Origin: Vulcanimicrobiota bacterium
Lineage (GTDB): Bacteria > Vulcanimicrobiota > Xenobia > Xenobiales > JADMJV01
Direction: 5' to 3'
Assembly (NCBI GenBank): GCA_019637395.1
Contig: JAHBVR010000010.1
Location: forward strand, 186,001-250,000
DNA: 64,000 nucleotides
The position numbers and the translations under genes were made by a program. Within the stretch, counting starts at the first letter, position 1. Each line of letters begins with the position of its first letter. The notes beneath the pieces are model-generated. The model was not told where the DNA came from and did no database searches. It worked only from the letters and a program-made list of their open reading frames with translations. Positions 48,836 to 56,910 of the stretch are shown in pieces.

Positions 48836-49421
48836 ACACTTCGAGCCGTCCAAGCGTTACCTGGGGGAGCGCTTGGGCCGGCTCGGCCTCCCGCCTTCCT
48901 TCTGGACCCTGAGTGGGCTGGTTCTCGCCATCCTGAGCTACACAATCTACCCCCACCACCCCTTCCAGGCCGCCCTCATCGGCACCGCCGCCTCGCTGAC
49001 CGACTTCGTGGACGGCGCCGTGGCCCGTTACCAGAAAACCCAGAGCGCCTGGGGCAATTATCTGGAAGCGGTCACTGACCGCCTGGTGGAATTGACCCTG
49101 CTCTTAGCCATGGCCGATCAACTCGGGCCGGTCATCGCCTGGGCCATCGCCGCCAGCATGTTCATCAGCTACACCAAACCGCGCGTGGCCCTGGTTATCG
49201 AGGCCGACAACCATGACTGGCCGGGCATCGCCGATCACGCAGACCGCATGGTGATTCTGCTGATTTCGATGGCCCTGAGCCAGTTCAGCATCAAGGCAGC
49301 TCAATACGGCATTGCGGTGCTCACCCTCACCGCCATCATTGGATCGGCGCAGCGGCTCCACTACGCTTACCGCCTGATTGCTCAGAATAGTACCAGCGCC
49401 CAAAAATCACCACCAGACTGA
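48816..49421 (+). CDS. CDP-alcohol phosphatidyltransferase
   Basis: 201 residues from TTG 48816, overlapping the SCO gene by 20 bases. A six-helix membrane enzyme that joins CDP-diacylglycerol or a similar donor to an alcohol. The motif D-G-x2-A-R-x8-G-x3-D-x3-D reads DGAVARYQKTQSAWGNYLE, then AVTD, so the first of the last two Asp is Glu. The remaining motif residues are intact. A conserved DHADRM follows, as in archaetidylinositol-phosphate-synthase-like members. Substrate unknown. Its last 86 bases overlap the 3' end of ctaG. Confidence 0.82.
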   Translation: MLAKARKHFEPSKRYLGERLGRLGLPPSFWTLSGLVLAILSYTIYPHHPFQAALIGTAASLTDFVDGAVARYQKTQSAWGNYLEAVTDRLVELTLLLAMADQLGPVIAWAIAASMFISYTKPRVALVIEADNHDWPGIADHADRMVILLISMALSQFSIKAAQYGIAVLTLTAIIGSAQRLHYAYRLIAQNSTSAQKSPPD

Positions 49422-50133
49422 TGAACATCACCGCCATAGCGGCCAGCTTCATCAAAATCGCCCCCGATTGCTGGTCCATAATGGCCGTAAAGCCGTCGAT
49501 GACGCGTGGAGCCTCGATATAGGTCGGGTAGTAGCAGCGATTCATAAAAGCCAGCAAAAAGAACAGCGGAAACTGTAGAATGGCGCCGGCCAGCAGGTAA
49601 ATCAACTGGCCCGCGTAGTGAAAGCGATGAATCGGGCAAATCAAAGGGATCCACTGCAGTAAGGCCACGGCCATAAAAGTGGCGTGCTCCAAAAAATGGA
49701 TCTTGCCGTCGCGTAGCGCCCACTCATAGAGTCCGGGAATATGCCAGACATAAAACACCAGGTTGAAGGTCAGCAACGCCACCACCGGCCGGCTAAAGAA
49801 ACGCAGCAAAGGCGCGCTCCACTCCATATCCAGGAAAGGCTGAATCAGCCAGCGCGGCGTACCGAACAACCACAGCACCGGCACCGGGTAGATCAAAATC
49901 ACATGTTGGAACATATGGGCCGAGAACAGATACTTCTCGGATAACTCATCCAGAGGCGTGGCCACCGCCAGAAACACCAGCAAGGTGCCCAGATGGAAAC
50001 AGGCCTGGCGCCAGCGCGCGAAAACCGTGCCGGCCGGCTTCAAATAACGCATAGCCAGCAGGTACAAAACAGTCAACACCACCAGGCCTTCGATCACGCC
50101 CGGGTCTGGATGCCCATGCCACTCCCAATTCAC
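49336..50133 (-). CDS. ctaG: CtaG (caa3-type) oxidase assembly membrane protein
   Basis: 265 residues from GTG 50133 (GTGA overlap with the cytochrome gene). Seven or so membrane helices with the His-rich pattern of the CtaG_Caa3 family: HMFQHVILIYPVPVLWLFG, WHIPGLYEWAL, HFLEHATFMAVALLQWIPL. It assists copper insertion into, or formation of, the oxidase. The last gene of the oxidase operon. Its 3' end overlaps the convergent phosphatidyltransferase gene. Confidence 0.88.
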   Translation of the reverse strand: MNWEWHGHPDPGVIEGLVVLTVLYLLAMRYLKPAGTVFARWRQACFHLGTLLVFLAVATPLDELSEKYLFSAHMFQHVILIYPVPVLWLFGTPRWLIQPFLDMEWSAPLLRFFSRPVVALLTFNLVFYVWHIPGLYEWALRDGKIHFLEHATFMAVALLQWIPLICPIHRFHYAGQLIYLLAGAILQFPLFFLLAFMNRCYYPTYIEAPRVIDGFTAIMDQQSGAILMKLAAMAVMFISLVVIFGRWYYSEQSGGKRSGAAAPIQ

Positions 50134-50522
50134 AGCTGGTAAACGTACTCCACTAATTCCTTTATTTCCGCCGCCGGCAGCTCATTGAAACTCGGCATTC
50201 CATTAATATAGCCAGGCACCACGCGACGCCCCGGGTAACGCAAGGATTCTTCAATATAGGCGCGATCCCGCAACCCCCGTAGCGGCGGCCCCATCGTCCC
50301 CTCCATGCCCGGCAAAGCCACCCTATGGCAGCGCCCGCACTCATAGCGATACATCAAGCGCGCCCCCGGCACGCCGGACAACGAGGGGGGACAAACCGGG
50401 GCCGCCGGCTCCATCCGCTTGAACCAAATATAACCAGCCAGACCGATCGCCAGCCAGGGCAGCACAAAAGCAAAAAAGGACCGTTTCCGGCCCTTAGTGG
50501 GTCTCGACGCAGGTGGCGTCAA
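50130..50522 (-). CDS. Membrane-anchored c-type cytochrome
   Basis: 130 residues. A membrane anchor (SFFAFVLPWLAIGLAGYIWF) is followed by a single-heme cytochrome c domain: YECGRCHRVALPG and the Met ligand in INGMPSFNELP. It is probably an electron donor or accessory subunit of the oxidase. The position between ctaF and ctaG supports this. The end overlaps ctaG. Confidence 0.86.
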   Translation of the reverse strand: MTPPASRPTKGRKRSFFAFVLPWLAIGLAGYIWFKRMEPAAPVCPPSLSGVPGARLMYRYECGRCHRVALPGMEGTMGPPLRGLRDRAYIEESLRYPGRRVVPGYINGMPSFNELPAAEIKELVEYVYQL

Positions 50523-50540
50523 GTTTTGGGGGCTTCAGCG

Positions 50541-50612
50541 CCCGCCGGCCAAGGAGCGTCCGAGAGAAGATATCGGGTTATATCTGACCGAGGCGCGACG
50601 AAGGCCGGCGGG
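50541..50612. repeat. Nested stem-loop between ctaF and the cytochrome gene
   Basis: Outer arms CCCGCCGGCC (50541-50550) and GGCCGGCGGG (50603-50612), extendable outward with CAGC/GCTG, enclose an inner hairpin AGATAT-6 bases-ATATCT (50568-50585). The 137-base gap holds nothing else. It could be an mRNA-stability element within the operon or a small inverted-repeat insertion. Confidence 0.45.
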
Positions 50613-50659
50613 ATGCTGGGGCATCCAAAAATAATGGAAGTTGCGTCGGGACTCACTGA

Positions 50660-51100
50660 TTAGCTCACTCGCCACCGCTCCAGCAGCAGGCTGTGTTCGG
50701 CAGGCGGCGCTCCCGGCGGCTCCGCTTCCACGTGGGCAGGCTTACCTCGGGGCTGTAGTGGGTGCTCCGGGGCCGGCATCACGTTGATCAAAATGGCCAC
50801 CGTACCCGTTCCTATGACCATGCCGATGGCGAACAAGAACGTCAGCAAGGGAGCATCAAAAAACAGGTGCATAAAGAAGGCCACCACGATGGCGAATTTG
50901 CCCACCGAAAGCACAATCAACAAAAGCACCTTAAAATAGAGGCTGAACTCGTTCAGCGGAGGATAAAGCACCCCCACCTCCAGAGCCGTCACCACGAACA
51001 ACGAGATGGCAATAATGTTGTAGAACAACACCGAGGGATGACCGTCACCTTGGTGATGGCCGTCGTGCTCGAAATCTAAATCCGATGCATGCTGCGACAT
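50660..51100 (-). CDS. ctaF: Cytochrome c oxidase subunit IV
   Basis: 146 residues. Three membrane helices (LFYNIIAISLFVVTALEVGV; VLLLIVLSVGKFAIVVAFFM; FLFAIGMVIGTGTVAILINV) with the conserved K-F-x-x-V-x-x-F-M-H-L of bacterial subunit IV. His-rich N-terminus and Pro-rich C-terminus. It stabilises the oxidase. It lies directly after ctaE in the operon. Confidence 0.88.
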   Translation of the reverse strand: MSQHASDLDFEHDGHHQGDGHPSVLFYNIIAISLFVVTALEVGVLYPPLNEFSLYFKVLLLIVLSVGKFAIVVAFFMHLFFDAPLLTFLFAIGMVIGTGTVAILINVMPAPEHPLQPRGKPAHVEAEPPGAPPAEHSLLLERWRVS

Positions 51101-51109
51101 AAAGGCTCC

Positions 51110-51715
51110 CTAGATGATGTATTCCAAGAGATAGACGGCCGTGAAAATCACGATCCAGACGATGTCCACGAAGTGCCAGTATAAACCGGCGATCTCCACG
51201 TCCAGCGAACGCTCTTTAGTGACGCCGCCGATAAAGCTGTAGAAAAACAGACTCATCAGCCACAACACGCCGATAGCCACGTGGCAACCGTGGGTGCCCG
51301 TCAACACGAAGAAGGTCGAGCCGAACAGGTTCTGCTTGAGGGTCAGGCCGGCGTGAATAAAGTGAGTGAACTCGTAGACCTGGAAACCCAGGAAGATGCT
51401 GCCGAAGAAGGCCACGCCCAGAGTCCACAGGCGGAATTCCCAGAGCTTACCTTTCTGAATGGCCGACAGGGCCAGCACCATCAACCAGGAGCTGAGCAGC
51501 AGCACGAAGCTACTGGTTGAGGTCAGCGGAATGTCGAAGATGTCTTCGGGCAGAGGATGGTCGGTGCTGTGGCCGCGATAGACCAGATAGGTCGAGATCA
51601 GCGAGCCAAAGAACATACAGTCGCTGGCCAGGAAGGTCCACATCAGAATTTTGCGGTGGGGCATGCCGGTGCAGCCCATCTCGTGGGGGTTATCGAGCAG
51701 AACCTCACTACTCAC
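51110..51715 (-). CDS. ctaE: Cytochrome c oxidase subunit III
   Basis: 201 residues from GTG 51715, overlapping the end of ctaD; the longer frame lies inside ctaD. Five membrane helices as in short bacterial subunit III. Signature segments are FLASDCMFFGSLISTYLVYR, FGSTFFVLTGTHGCHVAIGV and AGLYWHFVDIVWIVIFTAVY. The short form lacks the first two helices of the seven-helix type. Those may be supplied by the C-terminal extension of ctaD. Confidence 0.93.
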   Translation of the reverse strand: MSSEVLLDNPHEMGCTGMPHRKILMWTFLASDCMFFGSLISTYLVYRGHSTDHPLPEDIFDIPLTSTSSFVLLLSSWLMVLALSAIQKGKLWEFRLWTLGVAFFGSIFLGFQVYEFTHFIHAGLTLKQNLFGSTFFVLTGTHGCHVAIGVLWLMSLFFYSFIGGVTKERSLDVEIAGLYWHFVDIVWIVIFTAVYLLEYII

Positions 51716-53828
51716 TGATGCGATCCTCCTTTTCCTTAACAATGTAGTAGCCACCGATGGGCTCCAGAGCCCACAGGAAGACGCCCAGCACGCCCAGCAC
51801 GCCGCCGACGATAGCCGTCTTGACCCCGTTGTAGCAGGCCTGCAGTTTGAGCACGCCCTCGGCGCTGGTGACCGAGAGGATATTCTGAGCATCCGGGGCC
51901 TTCGTGTTGACTACGGTTTGAGCCGTATTCACCAAGGTGTCCCAGTTGATCCCGGCCTTGGTGGCCGCGTCCAGCGCCGATTGGATGCCTTCCTTGATGT
52001 GATACATACCACCGGAGTGGACCAGCCCCCAGCCGCCGATGGCGAAACCGAGCGAGGCCACCATCGGCATCCAGGAACCACCCGGCATGTGAATACCGTG
52101 GTCGTCGTGGTGCACGTGTCCGGCACCGTGTCCAGCGCCGGCTTCATGCGAAGCCTCATCGTCATGGTGGTGCATCAGCTCAGGGTGCTTGGTGATCCAG
52201 AAGTCATCAAGGGCCTTGACCTGGGGGATCTCTTCGAAGTTGTAGACGGGAGGAGGGGAAGGAATCGTCCACTCCAACGTGCGTGCATCCCATGGATCGT
52301 TGCCGGCTTTCTCGCCGTTGCGCAGCGAGAACCAGAACATATCGGTGAAGAGCAGCAGCACGGCCACGGCCATCGTAAAAGCGCCGCAGGTGCACAGGAA
52401 GTTGAGTTCATCCCAGCCCTGAGCGTGGGAGTAGCTGTAGATACGGCGAGGCATACCATTGAGGCCCAGCCAGTGCATCGGGAAGAAGGTGGTATTGAAG
52501 CCGATGAAGAGGAACCAGAAGGCGGCATGGCCGCGGCCTTCGTTCAACATGCGGCCGGTGATCTTGGGGAACCAGTAGTAGATGCCCGCCCACAGTCCGA
52601 ACAGCGCGCCACCGATGAGCACGTAGTGAAAGTGGGCCACGATGAAGTAGGTGTCGTGTTGCTGAGAGTCGTGAGCGGCGTTGGCGTGCATCAAGCCCGA
52701 GAAACCGCCCATCATGAACTGGTAGATGAAGCCGAGCGCAAACAACATCGGCGTGCGCATGCGGATCTGACCTTTCCAGAGCGTACCCACCCAGTTGATG
52801 ATTTTCACACCGGTGGGCACGGCGATGGTCATAGTAGTGAGAGCGAAAGCGGCGTTGGCGATATTGCCCATACCGGAAGCAAACATGTGGTGGGCCCACA
52901 CGGTGAAGCCCATGAAGCCGATGGCCATACCGGAGCCGACCACCAGCGGGTAGCCGAACAGTGGGCGGCGTGCGAACACCGGCAGCACTTCGGAAACGAT
53001 ACCCATCGGAGGCAGAATCAGAATGTAGACCTCAGGATGTCCGAACACCCAGAAGAGGTGCTGCCACCAGATGGGCAGACCGCCCTTCATCGGGTTGAAG
53101 AAGTTGGTGGCGTAGGTGCGGTCGAACATCAGCTCGGCCAGGGCGATGGTGACGACCGGGAAGGCCAGCACCACCAGGAAGTTGGTCACGAAGGTCATCC
53201 ACACGAACACCGGCAGGCGCATCATGGTCATTCCCGGAGCGCGCATGTTGATGATGGTGGTGATGAAGTTCAGTGAGGCCGCCACCGAAGCGACGCCCAG
53301 CACCTGCAGGCCGATCAACCAGAAGTCATAATTGTGACCCTGGCTATACTGGAAGAGGCTGAGGGGCGGATAGCCGACCCAGCTACCGTTGGGAGCCGCG
53401 TTGAACAGCCAGCTGGCGTTGATCAACAGCGAGCCGAAGAGAAACATCCAGTAACTAAACGCGTTCAGACGGGGGAAAGCCACGTCGCGGGCGCCGATCA
53501 TCAGCGGGACCATGTAGTTGAAGAAGCCCGCCGCCAGCGGCATCACCACCAAGAAAATCATGGTGGTTCCGTGCATGGTGAAAAGCTGGTTGTAAGTCTC
53601 GGCCGAGTAAAGCCGCTGGTTGGCCACAGCTAATTGGCTGCGGATAGCCAGCGCTTCGATTCCACCGACCAGGAACCAGAGAAGTGCGGTGACGGCGTAG
53701 AGGATGCCGATGCGCTTGTGATCTACGGTTGTAAGCCAGCCGATAAGGCCCTTGGGCTCGACCTGACGACCGAGGAAGTCGTAGAAGCCCTTCTCCTTTA
53801 CCGGCTCGATATGCATTGCTGAAGCCAC
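51708..53828 (-). CDS. ctaD: Cytochrome c oxidase subunit I with C-terminal extension
   Basis: 706 residues against about 530-560 for plain subunit I. Heme and copper ligands are in place: TMHGTTMIFL, FWVFGHPEVYILILPP (His-Tyr cross-link and proton-channel Glu of A1 type), WAHHMF and YFIVAHFHYVLIGG. D-channel residues lie in ARDVAFPRLNAFSYW. After residue 560 comes a His/Asp-rich stretch (HHHDDEASHEAGAGHGAGHV) and then two more membrane helices, as in oxidases where subunit III helices are fused to subunit I. It reduces oxygen and pumps protons. Confidence 0.95.
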   Translation of the reverse strand: MASAMHIEPVKEKGFYDFLGRQVEPKGLIGWLTTVDHKRIGILYAVTALLWFLVGGIEALAIRSQLAVANQRLYSAETYNQLFTMHGTTMIFLVVMPLAAGFFNYMVPLMIGARDVAFPRLNAFSYWMFLFGSLLINASWLFNAAPNGSWVGYPPLSLFQYSQGHNYDFWLIGLQVLGVASVAASLNFITTIINMRAPGMTMMRLPVFVWMTFVTNFLVVLAFPVVTIALAELMFDRTYATNFFNPMKGGLPIWWQHLFWVFGHPEVYILILPPMGIVSEVLPVFARRPLFGYPLVVGSGMAIGFMGFTVWAHHMFASGMGNIANAAFALTTMTIAVPTGVKIINWVGTLWKGQIRMRTPMLFALGFIYQFMMGGFSGLMHANAAHDSQQHDTYFIVAHFHYVLIGGALFGLWAGIYYWFPKITGRMLNEGRGHAAFWFLFIGFNTTFFPMHWLGLNGMPRRIYSYSHAQGWDELNFLCTCGAFTMAVAVLLLFTDMFWFSLRNGEKAGNDPWDARTLEWTIPSPPPVYNFEEIPQVKALDDFWITKHPELMHHHDDEASHEAGAGHGAGHVHHDDHGIHMPGGSWMPMVASLGFAIGGWGLVHSGGMYHIKEGIQSALDAATKAGINWDTLVNTAQTVVNTKAPDAQNILSVTSAEGVLKLQACYNGVKTAIVGGVLGVLGVFLWALEPIGGYYIVKEKEDRISE

Positions 53829-53841
53829 TTTTTCGTCTACC

Positions 53842-54876
53842 TCACTTCAAGCTCATCAGGTACTCGACGAGTTGGTCTTCGTCGGCCCCGGTCATTTCGA
53901 TGTGCATCGGTTCGAACATGGCTTTGTAACCGGCTTTGTACATCGTGTTGCCGGGCTTCAAGTCGTTGGGATTGTGGATCCACTCCTTGAGGTTCCCGGC
54001 CGTCATATCCTTGATGCCGGCGGCAATCGAGGAACGGCTGCCCACGTGGGTCAGGTCGGGACCGACCAGACCGGCCGCGCCGGGCACGCCGCGCACCGTA
54101 TGGCACACACCGCATTGGAATTTGTTGAAAGCGGCCGGCGCCTGGGTATTGACGGCCACGGCCTTCTGGCCGGCCACCCACTTGTCGAACTCCTCCGGCT
54201 CGAAGGCCTGGACCCGCATGCGCATAAAGGCATGGGATTCACCGCAGAACTCGGTGCACTGGCCCCAATAGTTACCGGGTTTGTCGGCCTGCAACCAGAT
54301 CCAGTCGTCTTGACCGGGAGTCAGGTCCATTTTACCGCCCAGGCGCGGGATCCAGAAGCTGTGCAGCACGTCGGCGGTCTGCACGTGAAACTCCACGGGG
54401 CGGCCGACCGGGATGGCGGCTTCGTTGCCGGTGACGACTCCAAGCTCGGGATATTCAAACTTCCACCACCACTGGTAGCCGGTTACGTTGATACGCAACG
54501 CTTTCTGGCCTTCCGGCAGGGTGCCGGCGTAGAGCACACCGTAAACGGTGGGCACGGCCACGATGCCGATCAGCAGGATGGACACGAAAATCACGCCGAT
54601 TTCCAAGAGCGGATTGCCGTGTCCCTGGTCGGGCAGTGGATAGTCGCGGGAAACCTCCCCGCCGGGTGCGCGGAATTTGACAAGGGCATATAAGAACATG
54701 CCGCCCACCACCGCGAAGATGGCCACCGAAACCCAAAACGTGACGAGGAACGTCTCGTATTGGAGTCGGGCAACCGGACCGTCGGCATCCAGAGTACTCT
54801 GGGGGCCGGACAAGGAACAACCGCTCACCAACAGGGCGGCGAGCAGTGGTTGCCAGTTTTTAATCCATCGATTCAT
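53842..54876 (-). CDS. ctaC: Cytochrome c oxidase subunit II with fused cytochrome c
   Basis: 344 residues from ATG 54876, with AGAAGG upstream. A lipoprotein-type signal (LLAALLVSGCS) and two membrane helices precede the CuA cupredoxin domain (Cys ligands in QCTEFCGESHAFMRM; aromatic patch TGYQWWWKFEYPEL). A C-terminal cytochrome c domain (CGVCHTVRG, Met near MTAGNL) marks the caa3 type, taking electrons from cytochrome c at its own heme. Second gene of the operon. Confidence 0.95.
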   Translation of the reverse strand: MNRWIKNWQPLLAALLVSGCSLSGPQSTLDADGPVARLQYETFLVTFWVSVAIFAVVGGMFLYALVKFRAPGGEVSRDYPLPDQGHGNPLLEIGVIFVSILLIGIVAVPTVYGVLYAGTLPEGQKALRINVTGYQWWWKFEYPELGVVTGNEAAIPVGRPVEFHVQTADVLHSFWIPRLGGKMDLTPGQDDWIWLQADKPGNYWGQCTEFCGESHAFMRMRVQAFEPEEFDKWVAGQKAVAVNTQAPAAFNKFQCGVCHTVRGVPGAAGLVGPDLTHVGSRSSIAAGIKDMTAGNLKEWIHNPNDLKPGNTMYKAGYKAMFEPMHIEMTGADEDQLVEYLMSLK

Positions 54877-54943
54877 GGAGTCTACCTTCTCAGATCTATT
54901 GCTCGAATCCGAGCGACTTTGTACTTCAAACGTTGCTTTCCTT

Positions 54944-56764
54944 TTAGCATAGGACCAACGCTCCAAATAATAAGGGCAAGTAGGCCACCGAGGTCAGCAG
55001 CAGCTTGCGGGCACCGCCGGTGCTGCGCGAAAAGCCCCAGCTCATGCCGGCATACAGGTAAACCAGCCCCAGGGACAACGCCACCAACAGGTAGAGTGGA
55101 CCGCCGATACCGCATAGGGGAGGGGCCAGGCTCACGGGCAACAAGGCCAGCGCATAAGCCACCGCCTGAACGGCTGCGGTATGGCCGCTCGGGTCTTTGA
55201 CGGTAGCCATCACCATGCCGGCTCGGGCATAGTCGTCCTTGCACAGCCAGGCGATGGCCATAAAGTGAGGCAACTGCCAGAGAAACAGGATGAAAAACAG
55301 GACCCAGCCGCCTGCTTCCAGGCCGCCGGTAGCCGCTGTCCAGCCCACCAGCACCGGCAGCGCGCCGGGAATGGCACCGATCAAAGTGTTGTAAGCGGAG
55401 ATTTTCTTGAGGGGTGTATACACAAAAGCATACAAAGCCACGGCCAGCGCCGCCAGGAGCCCGGCCAGCGGATGCATCACGAGCCCCAGATACAGAGTCC
55501 CCAAGGTAGAGAGTGCGCAGCCCCAGAACTCGGCCCTGCCCGGAGCAATGCGTCCTCCAGGAATGGGCCGGTTGCGCGTGCGCGTCATCAAGCGATCACT
55601 CTCGATCTCGAGCAATTGGTTCAAGGCTCCAGCGCCGCAACCAATCAAGGTCACCCCCAAAGTCACATGAGAAAAGCCCCAGAAGTCGAAATAACCGCGG
55701 CCGGCCCAGAAAGACAGGGTCGCGGTGAGCACCGACATCAAGACTAATTTGGCTTTAAACAGGTCCGACCAGTCGCGCATGGCCACGCCGCGTGGAGCCG
55801 CCTCAGCACTGAGACCGATGCCCTGCTCTTCCGGCAATTCCAGCGCCGGAGAAAGATGGCGGCTCACCCGCATCACCCACATCCAGGTGGTAAAGGTGGT
55901 GGCCAGCACCAGCGCGCCGTTGACCACGTGCCAACTGGTGGGAATCAGAGCCCTGGCCGTCCAGACCGTCAAAGCACCCAGGCAAATCTGCAGGCATACG
56001 AAGAAGATCATGAGCCCCGCAAAGCGCACCACTATCGGCGGTAGCGATTCCCGTTCGCGATAAACCCGCATCGCAAAAGCACTCAAAACGCCAAAGACGA
56101 TCAGGGCCATCACCCGGTGCGTATAGTTAATGATCACTTCGGCCGAGTCAAAGGGAGGCACGATGCGCCCCAGCGACAGCGGAAAGTCGCCGATCACCAG
56201 ACCCGCGCCCATATGCCGCATGGTGGCCGCAATCAACAACTGCACCACCACCACACCCACCGCCAGAAAGCCAAACAGGCGCAGAGCCGTGGCCCGTTCG
56301 CCCACCAGCGTCACCCGGGCCTTAAAAAAACGCGGCGAAGTGTACAGAGCCACCGCCACCACCGTCAATAAAAACATCTGGGCGGTAAAACCGTGAGCGA
56401 TCGAAACCGGCCGCGGCAGGCGCAGCAGTACCGTCAGCCCGCCCAGCAGACCCTGCACGATGACCAGCGCCAGAGCCGCCCAGGCAAGCCGGCGCACCAA
56501 AACATCCTGGCGCGAGAACTGAGCCCAGAAGGCCATCACCAGAGTCAGAAAACCGACGCCCGAGGCCACCATGCGGTGCCCGTGCTCATAAAAAACGCCG
56601 CCCACCATCTCCGGCATGATCTTGCCGAAGGAGAGCGGCCAATCGGGTACGGCCAAGCCGGCGCCCTTGGTGGTGACCAAAGCGCCTACGAAAATCAACA
56701 GGACCGTTGACGCCACCACAAGCCGGGCGTAAAGCCCGAAAGGGGAGACTGCTGAATGACTCAC
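54944..56764 (-). CDS. ctaAB: Fused heme A synthase - heme O synthase (CtaA-CtaB)
   Basis: 606 residues from GTG 56764, with GAGGT just upstream. The N-terminal half (1-310) is COX15/CtaA: eight helices with the four His regions (FYEHGHRMVASG, SIAHGFTAQ, INYTHRVMALIV, TSWHVVNGALV). The C-terminal half (about 330-605) is a UbiA-type farnesyltransferase: NQLLEIESDRLMTRTRNRP and YTPLKKISAYNTLIGAIPGA. It converts heme B to O and then A for the oxidase. Head of the operon. Confidence 0.92.
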   Translation of the reverse strand: MSHSAVSPFGLYARLVVASTVLLIFVGALVTTKGAGLAVPDWPLSFGKIMPEMVGGVFYEHGHRMVASGVGFLTLVMAFWAQFSRQDVLVRRLAWAALALVIVQGLLGGLTVLLRLPRPVSIAHGFTAQMFLLTVVAVALYTSPRFFKARVTLVGERATALRLFGFLAVGVVVVQLLIAATMRHMGAGLVIGDFPLSLGRIVPPFDSAEVIINYTHRVMALIVFGVLSAFAMRVYRERESLPPIVVRFAGLMIFFVCLQICLGALTVWTARALIPTSWHVVNGALVLATTFTTWMWVMRVSRHLSPALELPEEQGIGLSAEAAPRGVAMRDWSDLFKAKLVLMSVLTATLSFWAGRGYFDFWGFSHVTLGVTLIGCGAGALNQLLEIESDRLMTRTRNRPIPGGRIAPGRAEFWGCALSTLGTLYLGLVMHPLAGLLAALAVALYAFVYTPLKKISAYNTLIGAIPGALPVLVGWTAATGGLEAGGWVLFFILFLWQLPHFMAIAWLCKDDYARAGMVMATVKDPSGHTAAVQAVAYALALLPVSLAPPLCGIGGPLYLLVALSLGLVYLYAGMSWGFSRSTGGARKLLLTSVAYLPLLFGALVLC

Positions 56765-56790
56765 TCGTACCTCGCGTTGTTGCTGGAGAT

Positions 56791-56806
56791 TGTGAATCTT
56801 TTCACA
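56791..56806. promoter_or_regulatory. CRP/FNR-family operator candidate
   Basis: TGTGA-ATCTTT-TCACA, a perfect match to the CRP half-sites with N6 spacing. It lies 27 bases upstream of the ctaAB start and 104 upstream of kynA, between the two divergent genes. No regulator of this family is in the window, but a class III cyclase is (22863-24398). Confidence 0.55.
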
Positions 56807-56910
56807 TTCTCCTGTCAAGGTAAGGATTATTACCAAATTGGCAAGGGGCCTAACTCAGGGTTTTCCCTGACTTCACCTGAGGAGGGTCTCGGCCGACTCG
56901 GCCCAAAGCA

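Noticed and set aside
51651-53276. Long plus-strand open frame (541 codons, His-rich) opposite ctaD
   Set aside because: It is the antisense shadow of a highly conserved oxidase gene. Its composition mirrors the sense codons, and it has no ribosome site or family.
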